Part shown: in pieces, positions 1-6,452 of the stretch | How positions within the stretch are numbered: position 1 is the first letter of the stretch | How the letters are laid out: every line of letters begins with the position of its first letter | Source: CAUZJO01 sp963580245 | GTDB taxonomy: Bacteria > Sumerlaeota > Sumerlaeia > MVZB01 | Assembly (NCBI GenBank): GCA_963580245.1 | Contig: CAUZJO010000148.1 | Coordinates: forward strand, 1-11,595 | Direction: 5' to 3' | Length of the DNA stretch: 11,595 nucleotides | Made by a program: the position numbers and the translations under genes | Notes under the pieces: model-generated | The model's input: only the letters and a program-made list of their open reading frames with translations | Told to the model about the DNA's origin: nothing | Databases searched by the model: none

Positions 1-73
1 TATCCCCTGGACAAATCCCAGGACAGCGGCCTGCTCTAAACTGTCAACTTTCCCCAAAGCGGCTCAATGACCC

Positions 74-829
74 ATGAGATTAACTCCACGTGAGATAGAC
101 AAACTGCTATTGCACCAGTCGGGTTTCGTGACGCAGAAACGTTACGCGCGCGGGTTGCGGCTGAATTACACCGAGGCGATTGCGCTGATCGCCACGCAGT
201 TACAGGAGTTTATCCGCGACGGCGAGTCCGTCGCCGACCTGATGGCTAAGGGTAAGAAGATCCTGGGCCGCACGGACGTGATGGCGGGCGTGCCGGAGAT
301 GATCCATGAAGTGCAGGTGGAGGGCACATTCCCTGACGGCACGAAGCTGGTGACGGTGCACAACCCGATTTGCTCGGAACAGGGCAGCGAGGAGCTGGCA
401 CTTTACAGCTCCGGCCTGACTCGTGCGGCGGGGGCGAACAAGGGTGAGGCCGGCGAATGTCTACCGGGCGAATATTTTGTCGAGGCCGGCGAGTTCACCC
501 TGAACGAGGGGCGAGACCTGGTCGAGGTAAAGGTTACGAACATGGGCGACCGCTCCGTACAGGTCGGATCGCATTACCCGTTCTTTGAAACCAACCGTAA
601 ATTGTCGTTCGACCGGGCGAATGCCTTTGGACGCCGATTGAACATATCTTCCGGTACGGCCGTGCGATTCGAGCCGGGCGAAACGAAAAGGGTTGAACTG
701 GTGCGGATTGCCGGCGAACAGACCGTTTACGGTGGCAATGCCATGACCATGGGCAAGGCGGACGAAGGAAGGGCCGCCGAGATGACCCGGAGGCTGGAAG
801 CCGCGGGGTTTATGAATCAGCCGGAGTAG
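74..829 (+). CDS. ureA: Urease fused gamma-beta subunit (UreAB type)
   Basis: Structural subunit of the nickel urease, which hydrolyses urea to ammonia and carbamate in the cytoplasm. Residues 1-100 are a complete gamma subunit (MRLTPREIDKLLLHQSG at the N terminus, FPDGTKLVTVHNPI at 86-99). Residues about 131-250 are a complete beta subunit (PGEYFVEAGEFTLNEG, then SSGTAVRFEPGE at 192-203). About 30 residues link them. Most bacteria encode these as separate ureA and ureB genes; a single fused gene is known from Helicobacter, whose protein is 238 residues, so 251 is close. One oddity: the beta motif usually written GSHxHF reads GSHYPF (165-170), with Pro for the second His. The ATG at 74 fits the family N terminus exactly, but I see no convincing Shine-Dalgarno sequence before it. 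First gene of the urease operon, 66 bases before ureC. Confidence 0.95.
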   Translation: MRLTPREIDKLLLHQSGFVTQKRYARGLRLNYTEAIALIATQLQEFIRDGESVADLMAKGKKILGRTDVMAGVPEMIHEVQVEGTFPDGTKLVTVHNPICSEQGSEELALYSSGLTRAAGANKGEAGECLPGEYFVEAGEFTLNEGRDLVEVKVTNMGDRSVQVGSHYPFFETNRKLSFDRANAFGRRLNISSGTAVRFEPGETKRVELVRIAGEQTVYGGNAMTMGKADEGRAAEMTRRLEAAGFMNQPE

Positions 830-895
830 GGGTTGACGGAGGCGGATTGATCATCAATCACTCCCACGCAGAGGCGCGCAACCAAAAGAAAGAGC

Positions 896-2608
896 ATGAG
901 CCGCACGATCGAAAAAAGAACTTACGCCGATATGTATGGCCCCACAACGGGTGACCGGGTTCGCCTGGGTGATACGGACTTGATCATCGAGGTGGAAAAA
1001 GACGCGACGATCATCGGTGAGGAGTGCAAATTCGGCGGGGGCAAGGTATTGCGGGACGGCATGGGGCAGGCCTCGGGCGTGAGTCAGGACGAAGCGCTCG
1101 ACGTGATTATCACCAATGCCTTGATTGTGGATTACACCGGTATTTACAAGGCTGATGTCGGGATCAAGAACGGGCGTATCGCGGGGATCGGCAAGGCCGG
1201 TAATCCACACGTGATGCCGGGGGTGGATCCCAACCTGGTTTGCGGCGTGACGACCGAAGCGATCGCGGGCGAGGGGATGATCCTGACCGCGGGCGGAATC
1301 GACGCGCACATTCACTTCATCTGCCCACAGCAGATCAATGAAGCGATCGCCTCGGGCCTGACGACGATGATCGGCGGTGGCACGGGTCCGGCGCACGGCA
1401 CGGCGGCCACAACCTGCACACCCGGGGCGCATCACATCGAGCTGATGCTGCGCGCGACGGATGCTTTTCCGCTCAACTTCGGGTTCCTGGGCAAGGGCAA
1501 CTCGTCGCTGCCACAGGGGCTCACCGAGCAAATCGAAGGTGGCGCCTGTGGGCTGAAACTGCACGAGGACTGGGGCACCACGCCGGCAACGATCGACTGT
1601 GCGCTCTCGATTGCCGAGGAATACGATGTGCAGGTGGCGATCCACACAGACACGCTCAACGAGTCGGGATTTGTTGAGGATTCACGCAACGCGTTTAAGG
1701 GCCGGGCGATCCATACCTATCACACCGAGGGCGCGGGCGGCGGCCACGCGCCGGACATCATCCGGTTGTGCGGCGAGGCGAATGTGCTGCCGTCCTCGAC
1801 CAATCCCACGCGCCCCTATACGGTAAACACGATCGACGAGCACCTTGATATGCTGATGGTTTGCCATCACCTGGACAAGAACATCCCCGAAGACGTGTCG
1901 TTTGCCGAGTCGCGCATCCGCGGCGAAACGATTGCCGCCGAGGACATTCTGCACGACATCGGCGCGTTTTCGATGATCGCCTCGGACTCGCAGGCGATGG
2001 GCCGCATTGGCGAGGTGATCTGCCGTACCTGGCAGACGGCGCACAAAATGAAGGTACAACGCGGACCGCTACCCGAGGACGGCGACCGCAACGACAACTT
2101 CCGTGTCAGGCGCTACATCGCGAAATACACGATCAACCCGGCCATCACGCACGGCGTCGGCGATGAAATCGGCTCGGTCGAGGTGGGCAAGCTCGCGGAC
2201 CTAGTGCTGTGGAAGACGGCCTTTTTCGGCATTAAACCGGAGATGGTGATCAAGGGCGGGTTTATCGCGCAGTGCCAAATGGGCGACCCGAACGCCTCAA
2301 TTCCCACGGTACAACCGTTCTACAGCCGGCCGATGTTCGGCTCGTTCGGCTCAACGATGAAGCATCATTCGCTAGCATTTGTCTCGGTTGCGAGCGTCGA
2401 TCTTGTGAATTCGGAGTACGGGTTGACAAAGAAGGCTTACGCGGTGCGCAAATGCCGGTCGATCTGCAAGCAGGATCTGAAGCTTAATGCGTTGCTGCCG
2501 AACATCGCGGTGGATCCGGAGACCTACAAGGTTACAGTAGATGGGGAACACCTCACCTGCGAGCCGGCAACACGCTTGCCGTTAGCCCAGTTGTATCATC
2601 TGTTTTAG
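896..2608 (+). CDS. ureC: Urease alpha (catalytic) subunit
   Basis: Catalytic subunit carrying the two-nickel centre. At 570 residues it is the normal family length. The metal ligands are visible by position: H138 and H140 (DAHIHF), the carbamylated lysine K221 (CGLKLHEDW), H250 (AIHTDTLNESGF), H276 (HTYHTEGAGGGHAPD) and D364 (ASDSQAMGR). Substrate and acid residues are also present: H223, C323-H324 in the mobile flap (MVCHHLDK) and R340. All sit at a constant offset of +4 from Klebsiella aerogenes numbering, so no indel disrupts the core. It ends with the usual terminal LYHLF-type tail. The start ATG is preceded by a purine-rich, weak ribosome site (AAAGAAAGAG). It lies between ureAB and ureF on one strand and is very likely cotranscribed with them. 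By sequence it looks fully active. Confidence 0.98.
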   Translation: MSRTIEKRTYADMYGPTTGDRVRLGDTDLIIEVEKDATIIGEECKFGGGKVLRDGMGQASGVSQDEALDVIITNALIVDYTGIYKADVGIKNGRIAGIGKAGNPHVMPGVDPNLVCGVTTEAIAGEGMILTAGGIDAHIHFICPQQINEAIASGLTTMIGGGTGPAHGTAATTCTPGAHHIELMLRATDAFPLNFGFLGKGNSSLPQGLTEQIEGGACGLKLHEDWGTTPATIDCALSIAEEYDVQVAIHTDTLNESGFVEDSRNAFKGRAIHTYHTEGAGGGHAPDIIRLCGEANVLPSSTNPTRPYTVNTIDEHLDMLMVCHHLDKNIPEDVSFAESRIRGETIAAEDILHDIGAFSMIASDSQAMGRIGEVICRTWQTAHKMKVQRGPLPEDGDRNDNFRVRRYIAKYTINPAITHGVGDEIGSVEVGKLADLVLWKTAFFGIKPEMVIKGGFIAQCQMGDPNASIPTVQPFYSRPMFGSFGSTMKHHSLAFVSVASVDLVNSEYGLTKKAYAVRKCRSICKQDLKLNALLPNIAVDPETYKVTVDGEHLTCEPATRLPLAQLYHLF

Positions 2609-2611
2609 ACC

Positions 2612-2623
2612 ATGCCCGGGCAT
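2612..2623. repeat. Perfect 12-bp palindrome in the ureC-ureF gap
   Basis: ATGCCCGGGCAT is its own reverse complement and fills most of the 20-base gap between the ureC stop and the ureF ATG. It ends 5 bases before the ATG, where a ribosome site would sit. As RNA it could pair between two transcripts but has no loop for a stable hairpin. A chance occurrence is quite possible. Confidence 0.4.
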
Positions 2624-2628
2624 GACCC

Positions 2629-3318
2629 ATGATAGGTTCCCTGGATCAACTACTGCTGTTTCAATTAGCCGATGCATCGCTGCCCACGGGTGGCTACGCA
2701 TTTTCCAGCGGGTTGGAGGCGACCGCGCGGCTGGGATTGATCCGCGATCATCATCAACTGGAGCAATACTTGCAGGATTATGCACGGCAGGTCTGTACGG
2801 GTGAAATCCCTTTTATCAATGACTGCTATCGCCTGTCGGGGCCGTGGTTGTCCGCGGATACAATCAACCTTGCGTGGCAACTGGATGCCTTCCTGACCAT
2901 CCCGTCGATGCGCCACGCGAGCACCGTGCAGGGACGCAATTGGCTGGCCGCGACACAGGCGGTGTTTCAAGACAAGGCCATCGGCGACATCGAGTTACTG
3001 CACCGGAAACATGGACTGCCGTGTCACTATACCATGTGCTTCGGACTCAGTCTCCGCACAACATCGACGCCGCTCCAGTCGACGCGCAATCTCTACCTGT
3101 ATCTCGCGTTGCGTGACCAGGTCAGCGTGGCCGTGCGTTTGGGGCTTATCGGCCCGCGGTATGGCTCAGAGCTGCTCGCGCGCATACTGGATACCGGACA
3201 GGGGATGCTGGAGACATACGCGGATCTGGGTGCGGGCGAAGCGTATCGCAGCGGACCGCTGATGGAGATCGCGCAGGCTTGGCACCCGAATATTTATTCC
3301 AAACTATTCCAGAACTGA
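2629..3318 (+). CDS. ureF: Urease accessory protein UreF
   Basis: Accessory protein that binds UreD and recruits the UreG GTPase to apo-urease for nickel insertion. The diagnostic N-terminal block is present at residues 11-30 (FQLADASLPTGGYAFSSGLE). The 229-residue length is normal, and the helical body continues without a break to LYLYLALRDQVSVAVRLGLIGP. It begins 20 bases after ureC, where the family would have ureE; ureE is absent from that position. No good Shine-Dalgarno sequence is visible. The ATG lies in an 11-base sequence identical to that around the ureAB start and follows a 12-base perfect palindrome, so translation may depend on read-through from ureC. Confidence 0.93.
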   Translation: MIGSLDQLLLFQLADASLPTGGYAFSSGLEATARLGLIRDHHQLEQYLQDYARQVCTGEIPFINDCYRLSGPWLSADTINLAWQLDAFLTIPSMRHASTVQGRNWLAATQAVFQDKAIGDIELLHRKHGLPCHYTMCFGLSLRTTSTPLQSTRNLYLYLALRDQVSVAVRLGLIGPRYGSELLARILDTGQGMLETYADLGAGEAYRSGPLMEIAQAWHPNIYSKLFQN

Positions 3319-3333
3319 GAAGGAGCGGCACCC

Positions 3334-4062
3334 ATGAAATATCAGCGCATTCTCTATCACATGACGGGACACGATCACGACCATCCCCCCGTTGTCGGCG
3401 AATTCAGGCTGCGTGAACTGATCCGCCCCGACCGTGACTTTAACGAGCGGGCGTTCACGATCGGCATCGGCGGGCCGGTGGGCACGGGCAAAACCGCGCT
3501 GCTGCTGGCGTTGTGTCGCGCGATGCGCAACCAGTACAGTCTGGGCGTGGTGACGAATGACATCTTCACCCGCGAGGACTGCGAGTTCTTGTTGCGCCAT
3601 GAGGCGCTGGAAGCCGATCGCATTCGCGCCGTTGAAACCGGAGGTTGCCCGCATGCCGCGATTCGTGAGGATATCACCCTTAATCTGCGCGCACTGGAGG
3701 ACCTGATGACCGGCATCCCCAGCATCGAGTTGCTGTTTGTCGAAAGCGGCGGCGATAATCTGGCGGCCAATTTCAGCCGCGAGCTGGTCGATTATTCAAT
3801 TTACGTGATCGATGTGAGCGGCGGTGATAAAATCCCGCGTAAGGGTGGTCCGGGTCTCACGCAGTCTGATTTGCTGGTCATCAACAAAATTGACCTGGCG
3901 GAGATGGTTGGGGCGAGCCTCGAGGTGATGGACCGTGACTCGAAGAAAATGCGAGGAGGTGGTCCATTCATCTTTACGCGTGCGAATGCCGGACACGGGA
4001 TCCCCGAAATCATCGAGCATATCGTCGCCGCGAAGGAGGTAATGCTGTCGGCGAAATCATGA
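3334..4062 (+). CDS. ureG: Urease accessory GTPase UreG with His-rich N terminus
   Basis: GTPase that powers nickel delivery to urease. The P-loop GGPVGTGKT is at residues 46-54, followed by VVTNDIFTREDCEFLL, the metal-binding and dimerising ETGGCPHAAIRED with C105 and H107, FVESGGDN, and the base-specificity motif NKID. At 242 residues it is longer than the usual 200-210. The extra length is an N-terminal head with H9, H13, H15 and H17 (HMTGHDHDHPP), a likely nickel-binding segment. The start at 3334 is supported by a good ribosome site (GAAGGAG) with normal spacing; a start at the next Met (3361) would keep most of the His cluster but lacks such a site. It lies 15 bases after ureF and 13 bases from the opposing end of ureD. 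Confidence 0.96.
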   Translation: MKYQRILYHMTGHDHDHPPVVGEFRLRELIRPDRDFNERAFTIGIGGPVGTGKTALLLALCRAMRNQYSLGVVTNDIFTREDCEFLLRHEALEADRIRAVETGGCPHAAIREDITLNLRALEDLMTGIPSIELLFVESGGDNLAANFSRELVDYSIYVIDVSGGDKIPRKGGPGLTQSDLLVINKIDLAEMVGASLEVMDRDSKKMRGGGPFIFTRANAGHGIPEIIEHIVAAKEVMLSAKS

Positions 4063-4075
4063 TTACAGGGATTGA

Positions 4076-4774
4076 TTATTGTTTGTGGCGCAGCGGATTG
4101 AAGCCGAGCCAGGCTACTTCGCGTAACTTCTCGAACAATGTCTGTAATAGCTCCTCCAGCGGTTCGCGTTCACGGCTGATCGATCGGACCTGGAATCCCT
4201 TGTCCTTGATAGGATGCGTCGAGCAGATATGGCTCAATGAGGCGTTTGCGTCGTTTCCTCGTACGGCTTCATGGGTGAAGAGACCGGCCAAATCTTTAGC
4301 CTGATGCCCGATCAGATAAATGTTCATCCATTGCCGATAATCGTCGAAGTGCATCGGCGAACCGCAGGCGATGATTCCTGGTTCGATGCGCATGCGCTCG
4401 ATCACCAGCAATTCACTGTCTAGATGCAGCTCAAGTTCGGTTTCCACGCTTTCAAATGCAAAGACTTCGCCTGTTTTAACCCGGCCGGCACTGAACCATT
4501 CGACCAGCACAAGGTTGGACGCGCCCATGAGTCGCCAGACCTGCCGTTGGCGGTAGAGGCTTTGGGCATGAGGAATGAGCGGATTGAGGTAAACAACAGC
4601 CAGCGCATCTTCGAGGGTTGCGCGCAGCGACCAGGTGCTGGTGCGGCCATCCGGGGATCGATAGACATGGGCATGCGCCTGAGAACCAAGGAACAGTCGA
4701 CTGCCCACGCGGCCATCCACATCCAGCTCGACCGTATCACCCTGCAGCAAGCCGCCACCATATGACGATAGCAT
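4076..4774 (-). CDS. ureD: Urease accessory protein UreD (N terminus unresolved)
   Basis: Scaffold accessory protein that binds apo-urease and UreF during nickel insertion. The family core is clear: SSYGGGLLQGDTVELDVD at residues 3-20 from the ATG at 4774, then LFLGSQAHAHVYRSPDG, and a C-terminal region ending in GFNPLRHKQ. UreD proteins are usually about 270-300 residues, but this ATG gives only 232. Translating upstream in the same frame continues the family sequence (SIVPLKILNPKTYSAACHV just before the Met), so the real protein should begin around 4900. The frame stays open to a stop at 4967-4969 yet contains no ATG, GTG or TTG. Either a rare start such as ATT at 4903 is used, or a point change removed the start, or a +1 shift joins it to the urtE remnant. 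It is tail to tail with ureG. Identity is secure; whether it is functional is uncertain. Confidence 0.85.
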   Translation of the reverse strand: MLSSYGGGLLQGDTVELDVDGRVGSRLFLGSQAHAHVYRSPDGRTSTWSLRATLEDALAVVYLNPLIPHAQSLYRQRQVWRLMGASNLVLVEWFSAGRVKTGEVFAFESVETELELHLDSELLVIERMRIEPGIIACGSPMHFDDYRQWMNIYLIGHQAKDLAGLFTHEAVRGNDANASLSHICSTHPIKDKGFQVRSISREREPLEELLQTLFEKLREVAWLGFNPLRHKQ

Positions 4775-4805
4775 AACATGGCACGCTGCACTGTACGTTT
4801 TTGGA

Positions 4806-5048
4806 TTAAGGATCTTCAGCGGAACGATGCTGCGGACCGACGTTAGTTTGGAACTTCCCTCGTGGTGTTCGATGACGACTTTGTTGAATGGAAGCGTTTG
4901 AATGATGAAACCTGCCTGCCAGACAGTCCGGGAAATAACGCTCGATCTTTTCCCGATCGATATTATTCATATCACCTTCATCAATGAACTTTCCGCCGTC
5001 AAGAATATAGTAGGAGTCCCCGATACGGCGGGCTAAATCCAATACTGC
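4806..5048 (-). pseudogene. urtE: C-terminal remnant of an ABC transporter ATPase, UrtE-like
   Basis: The first 37 residues (about 5042-4932) read like the last part of a LivF/UrtE branched-chain or urea transporter ATPase: LDLARRIGDSYYILDGGKF, then IDEGDMNNIDREKIERYF. This is the post-Walker B tail, ending in the family's typical RRYL-like terminus. Walker A, the signature motif and Walker B are all missing. Beyond IERYF the frame runs on to a stop at 4806 through sequence that is better read in another frame as the ureD N terminus, so the last 40 or so residues are probably not native. The nearest upstream codon in frame is the stop at 5049-5051. Its position directly before ureD suggests a former urt-ureD operon whose upstream part was removed. 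An amino-acid (LivF) origin cannot be excluded; the urease context favours UrtE. Confidence 0.7.
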
Positions 5049-5742
5049 TCACTTAAGGACCTTCACATGGTATTGGATCATCTGTCGGACCGTTGCGTCG
5101 TGATGCTTGGGGCGAATCGGCCAGCTGCTCATTTTCCGTTTGGTCCCTCGTGGGTTGCGTCGGCCACGGCTTGAGACTGCCCGTTCTTCCAGTATTTCCT
5201 CAAGCACCGATTCATGCAGGGCCTTCCTGCGGCGAGGGGGGGAGAGAGACGAACTGGGGCAACTTTCGTCGAATGACGCGCACGCTGTGTACGAATGATA
5301 ATCGGTCCGGATCGATGTCGGCCTTCAAGGCCGCTTCGTGCATAAGTCCCCGTATTGCAAAATGCGCCATCATGAAACCGTAGAACTCCTGCGTCACAAG
5401 ATCGGCTCGCTTGCTACGCAACACGATATTCGCCCCGTGCAGATGCGTTTTGAATTCGTCAAGTGCCGTCTCGATTTCCCATCGATCATGGTAAAGCGCG
5501 GCGAGTTCTTTCGCGGGCTGTGCCTCGCCAAAATTCGGAACTTCAATGATTTCAGTCACTTGACTTGTTTCTCCGTCAGGCCCAAAATCGGCGATGATGC
5601 TCAAGTTTATCATCGCTTCCATGTCCGCCGTCCTGCAGGTCCTGCGCCTTGTCGTCCAATCCCGAAATGAGCTGATTATGTGACGAACGTCAACCTCTAA
5701 TTCGCTTGAGCGACGATTAGAACTCCCAATACCTGGGAGCAA
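5049..5742 (-). pseudogene. Truncated, frameshifted IS4-family transposase
   Basis: C-terminal half of a DDE transposase. The IS4 signature Y-x2-R-x3-E-x6-K is present as LYHDRWEIETALDEFKTH, followed by LRSKRADLVTQEFYGFMMAHFAIRGLMHEAA and VRVIRRKLPQF. The last part is in a different frame: after a run of seven G (plus strand 5236-5242) the first frame ends at a stop near 5212, while the next frame continues as PPRRRKALHESVLEEILEER, NPRGTKRKMS and finally KVLK plus stop at 5049-5051. A full IS4 transposase has about 400 residues or more; here the N-terminal half, with the first two catalytic Asp residues, is absent, and sequence upstream of about 5640 is not recognisable. I found no clear terminal inverted repeats. 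An immobile remnant. Confidence 0.85.
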
Positions 5743-5753
5743 AAGGGATGGGG

Positions 5754-6059
5754 TTATTTCCTCCTTTGTGGTATCAATGATTTACTGGCCCGGAGTAAGT
5801 GCTTGGCGGCGGGGAGGTCGGGGATGGGGAAAATGACGGTCAGTTCGCCGTCGCCGATCTTGTCGGCCTGGAGGCCGGGGACCTTGGCCTGGAGCGATCC
5901 GAGGCGATAAAGGGGCCGATTCGTAGGCACCCAGGCCCAAAATCGGCCGGGCTCCTTGTAGATTTTGCCGCCTCTGCCGTTCAGGGGGATGAAGCGGTCG
6001 CGGCATTTGTCGAGGCGGATGATGAATTTGGTCTCGATGTCGGCCCATGTGAGGGTCAT
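5754..6059 (-). CDS. Hypothetical protein, 101 residues
   Basis: I do not recognise this family. The product starts MTLTWADIETKF, has a basic, aromatic central stretch (KIYKEPGRFWAWVPTNRPLYRLG) and ends with the basic tail LIPQRRK. There is no signal peptide or membrane segment. Codon use is strongly biased to G or C at third positions, as in the genes to the right and unlike the transposase remnant to the left, which supports real coding. The ATG has only a weak G-rich sequence before it. Upstream, another frame is open and protein-like (the minus-strand frame reading KLVAGRRRKPKPATSPPPDAIGG up to about 6066) and would join this one with a single-base shift at a run of C, so the true gene may be longer. 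Its end overlaps a strong ribosome-site-like AAAGGAGG, pointing toward a downstream gene that is no longer there. Confidence 0.5.
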   Translation of the reverse strand: MTLTWADIETKFIIRLDKCRDRFIPLNGRGGKIYKEPGRFWAWVPTNRPLYRLGSLQAKVPGLQADKIGDGELTVIFPIPDLPAAKHLLRASKSLIPQRRK

Positions 6060-6094
6060 CGGGATGCCCCCCGATTGCGTCGGGCGGGGGGAGA

Positions 6095-6131
6095 CGTGGC
6101 CGGCTTGGGCTTGCGCCGGCGGCCGGCCACG
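6095..6131. repeat. GC-rich inverted repeat, 10-bp perfect arms
   Basis: The arms CGTGGCCGGC (6095-6104) and GCCGGCCACG (6122-6131) are perfectly complementary across a 17-base loop that is itself GC-rich. No T-run follows on either strand, so a simple intrinsic terminator is not supported. It sits just upstream of the 101-residue ORF on the minus strand, inside a frame that may belong to the same gene. It could be a structured leader, or simply a consequence of Gly/Ala/Arg-rich coding at high GC. Confidence 0.5.
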
Positions 6132-6334
6132 AGCTTATGTGTTTTCTCCCCCGCGTTCGTCTCACCTCCTTTTATTTCCTTAGTCGGTCAGGACGACCGA
6201 GATTTATGCGCATCTATTGCCGTACGCAGATGACCGAGTCGCTAAGGCTTTAGGGAAAAACTGTAGACAGGGTGTAGCAAATGTTGTGGGGATCGGCGGA
6301 ATGGAGAACACGTAAACTTATATGGAATCAATGG

Positions 6335-6407
6335 AGCGGGAAACCGGGTTCGAACCGGCGACATCCAGCTTGGGAAGCTGGCGCTCTACCAACTGAGCTA
6401 TTCCCGC
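6335..6407 (-). tRNA. tRNA-Gly (anticodon CCC)
   Basis: A complete 73-base cloverleaf. The acceptor stem pairs GCGGGAA with TTCCCGC with all seven pairs, and the discriminator is U as in bacterial glycine tRNAs. The D arm is GCTC...GAGC with the invariant GG, and the anticodon stem is CCAGC/GCTGG around the loop TTCCCAA, giving anticodon CCC for the GGG codon. The T arm is GCCGG-TTCGAAC-CCGGT with one G-U pair. CCA is not encoded. The gene stands alone with its own promoter and no neighbouring tRNAs. Confidence 0.96.
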
Positions 6408-6424
6408 TCGCGTTTGCAAATTGA

Positions 6425-6452
6425 ATCATAGCAGGCGCATAACCGTGGTCAA
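6425..6452 (-). promoter_or_regulatory. Sigma-70-type promoter of the tRNA-Gly gene
   Basis: On the minus strand TTGACC (6447-6452) and TATGAT (6425-6430) are separated by 16 bases. Each differs from consensus (TTGACA, TATAAT) at one position. The -10 box ends 17 bases before the mature tRNA 5' end at 6407, so transcription would begin about 10 bases upstream of it, leaving a short leader for RNase P. The match and placement are good enough to call from sequence alone. Confidence 0.75.

Noticed and set aside
1..39. Possible last 12 codons of an upstream gene (ends with TAA at 37-39)
   Set aside because: Twelve codons (YPLDKSQDSGLL) are too few to identify, and other frames are also open here.
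845..859. Short hairpin GATTGA-TCA-TCAATC between ureAB and ureC
   Set aside because: Six weak pairs in a 66-base gap of a continuing operon; no T-run and no known regulator-site match.
854..1645. A 263-residue minus-strand open frame opposite ureC
   Set aside because: Antisense of a strongly conserved catalytic gene; Arg- and His-rich with no family match I can see.
5724..5741. Inverted repeat CTCCCA / TGGGAG near the upstream edge of the transposase remnant, considered as a terminator or IS end
   Set aside because: Six-base arms, no T-run on either strand, and no matching sequence at the other side of the remnant near 5050.
5799..6233. A 144-residue plus-strand open frame opposite the 101-residue ORF
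   Set aside because: The minus-strand frame has better codon pattern and composition; the plus frame is Gly/Asp-rich with no motif and no good start site.
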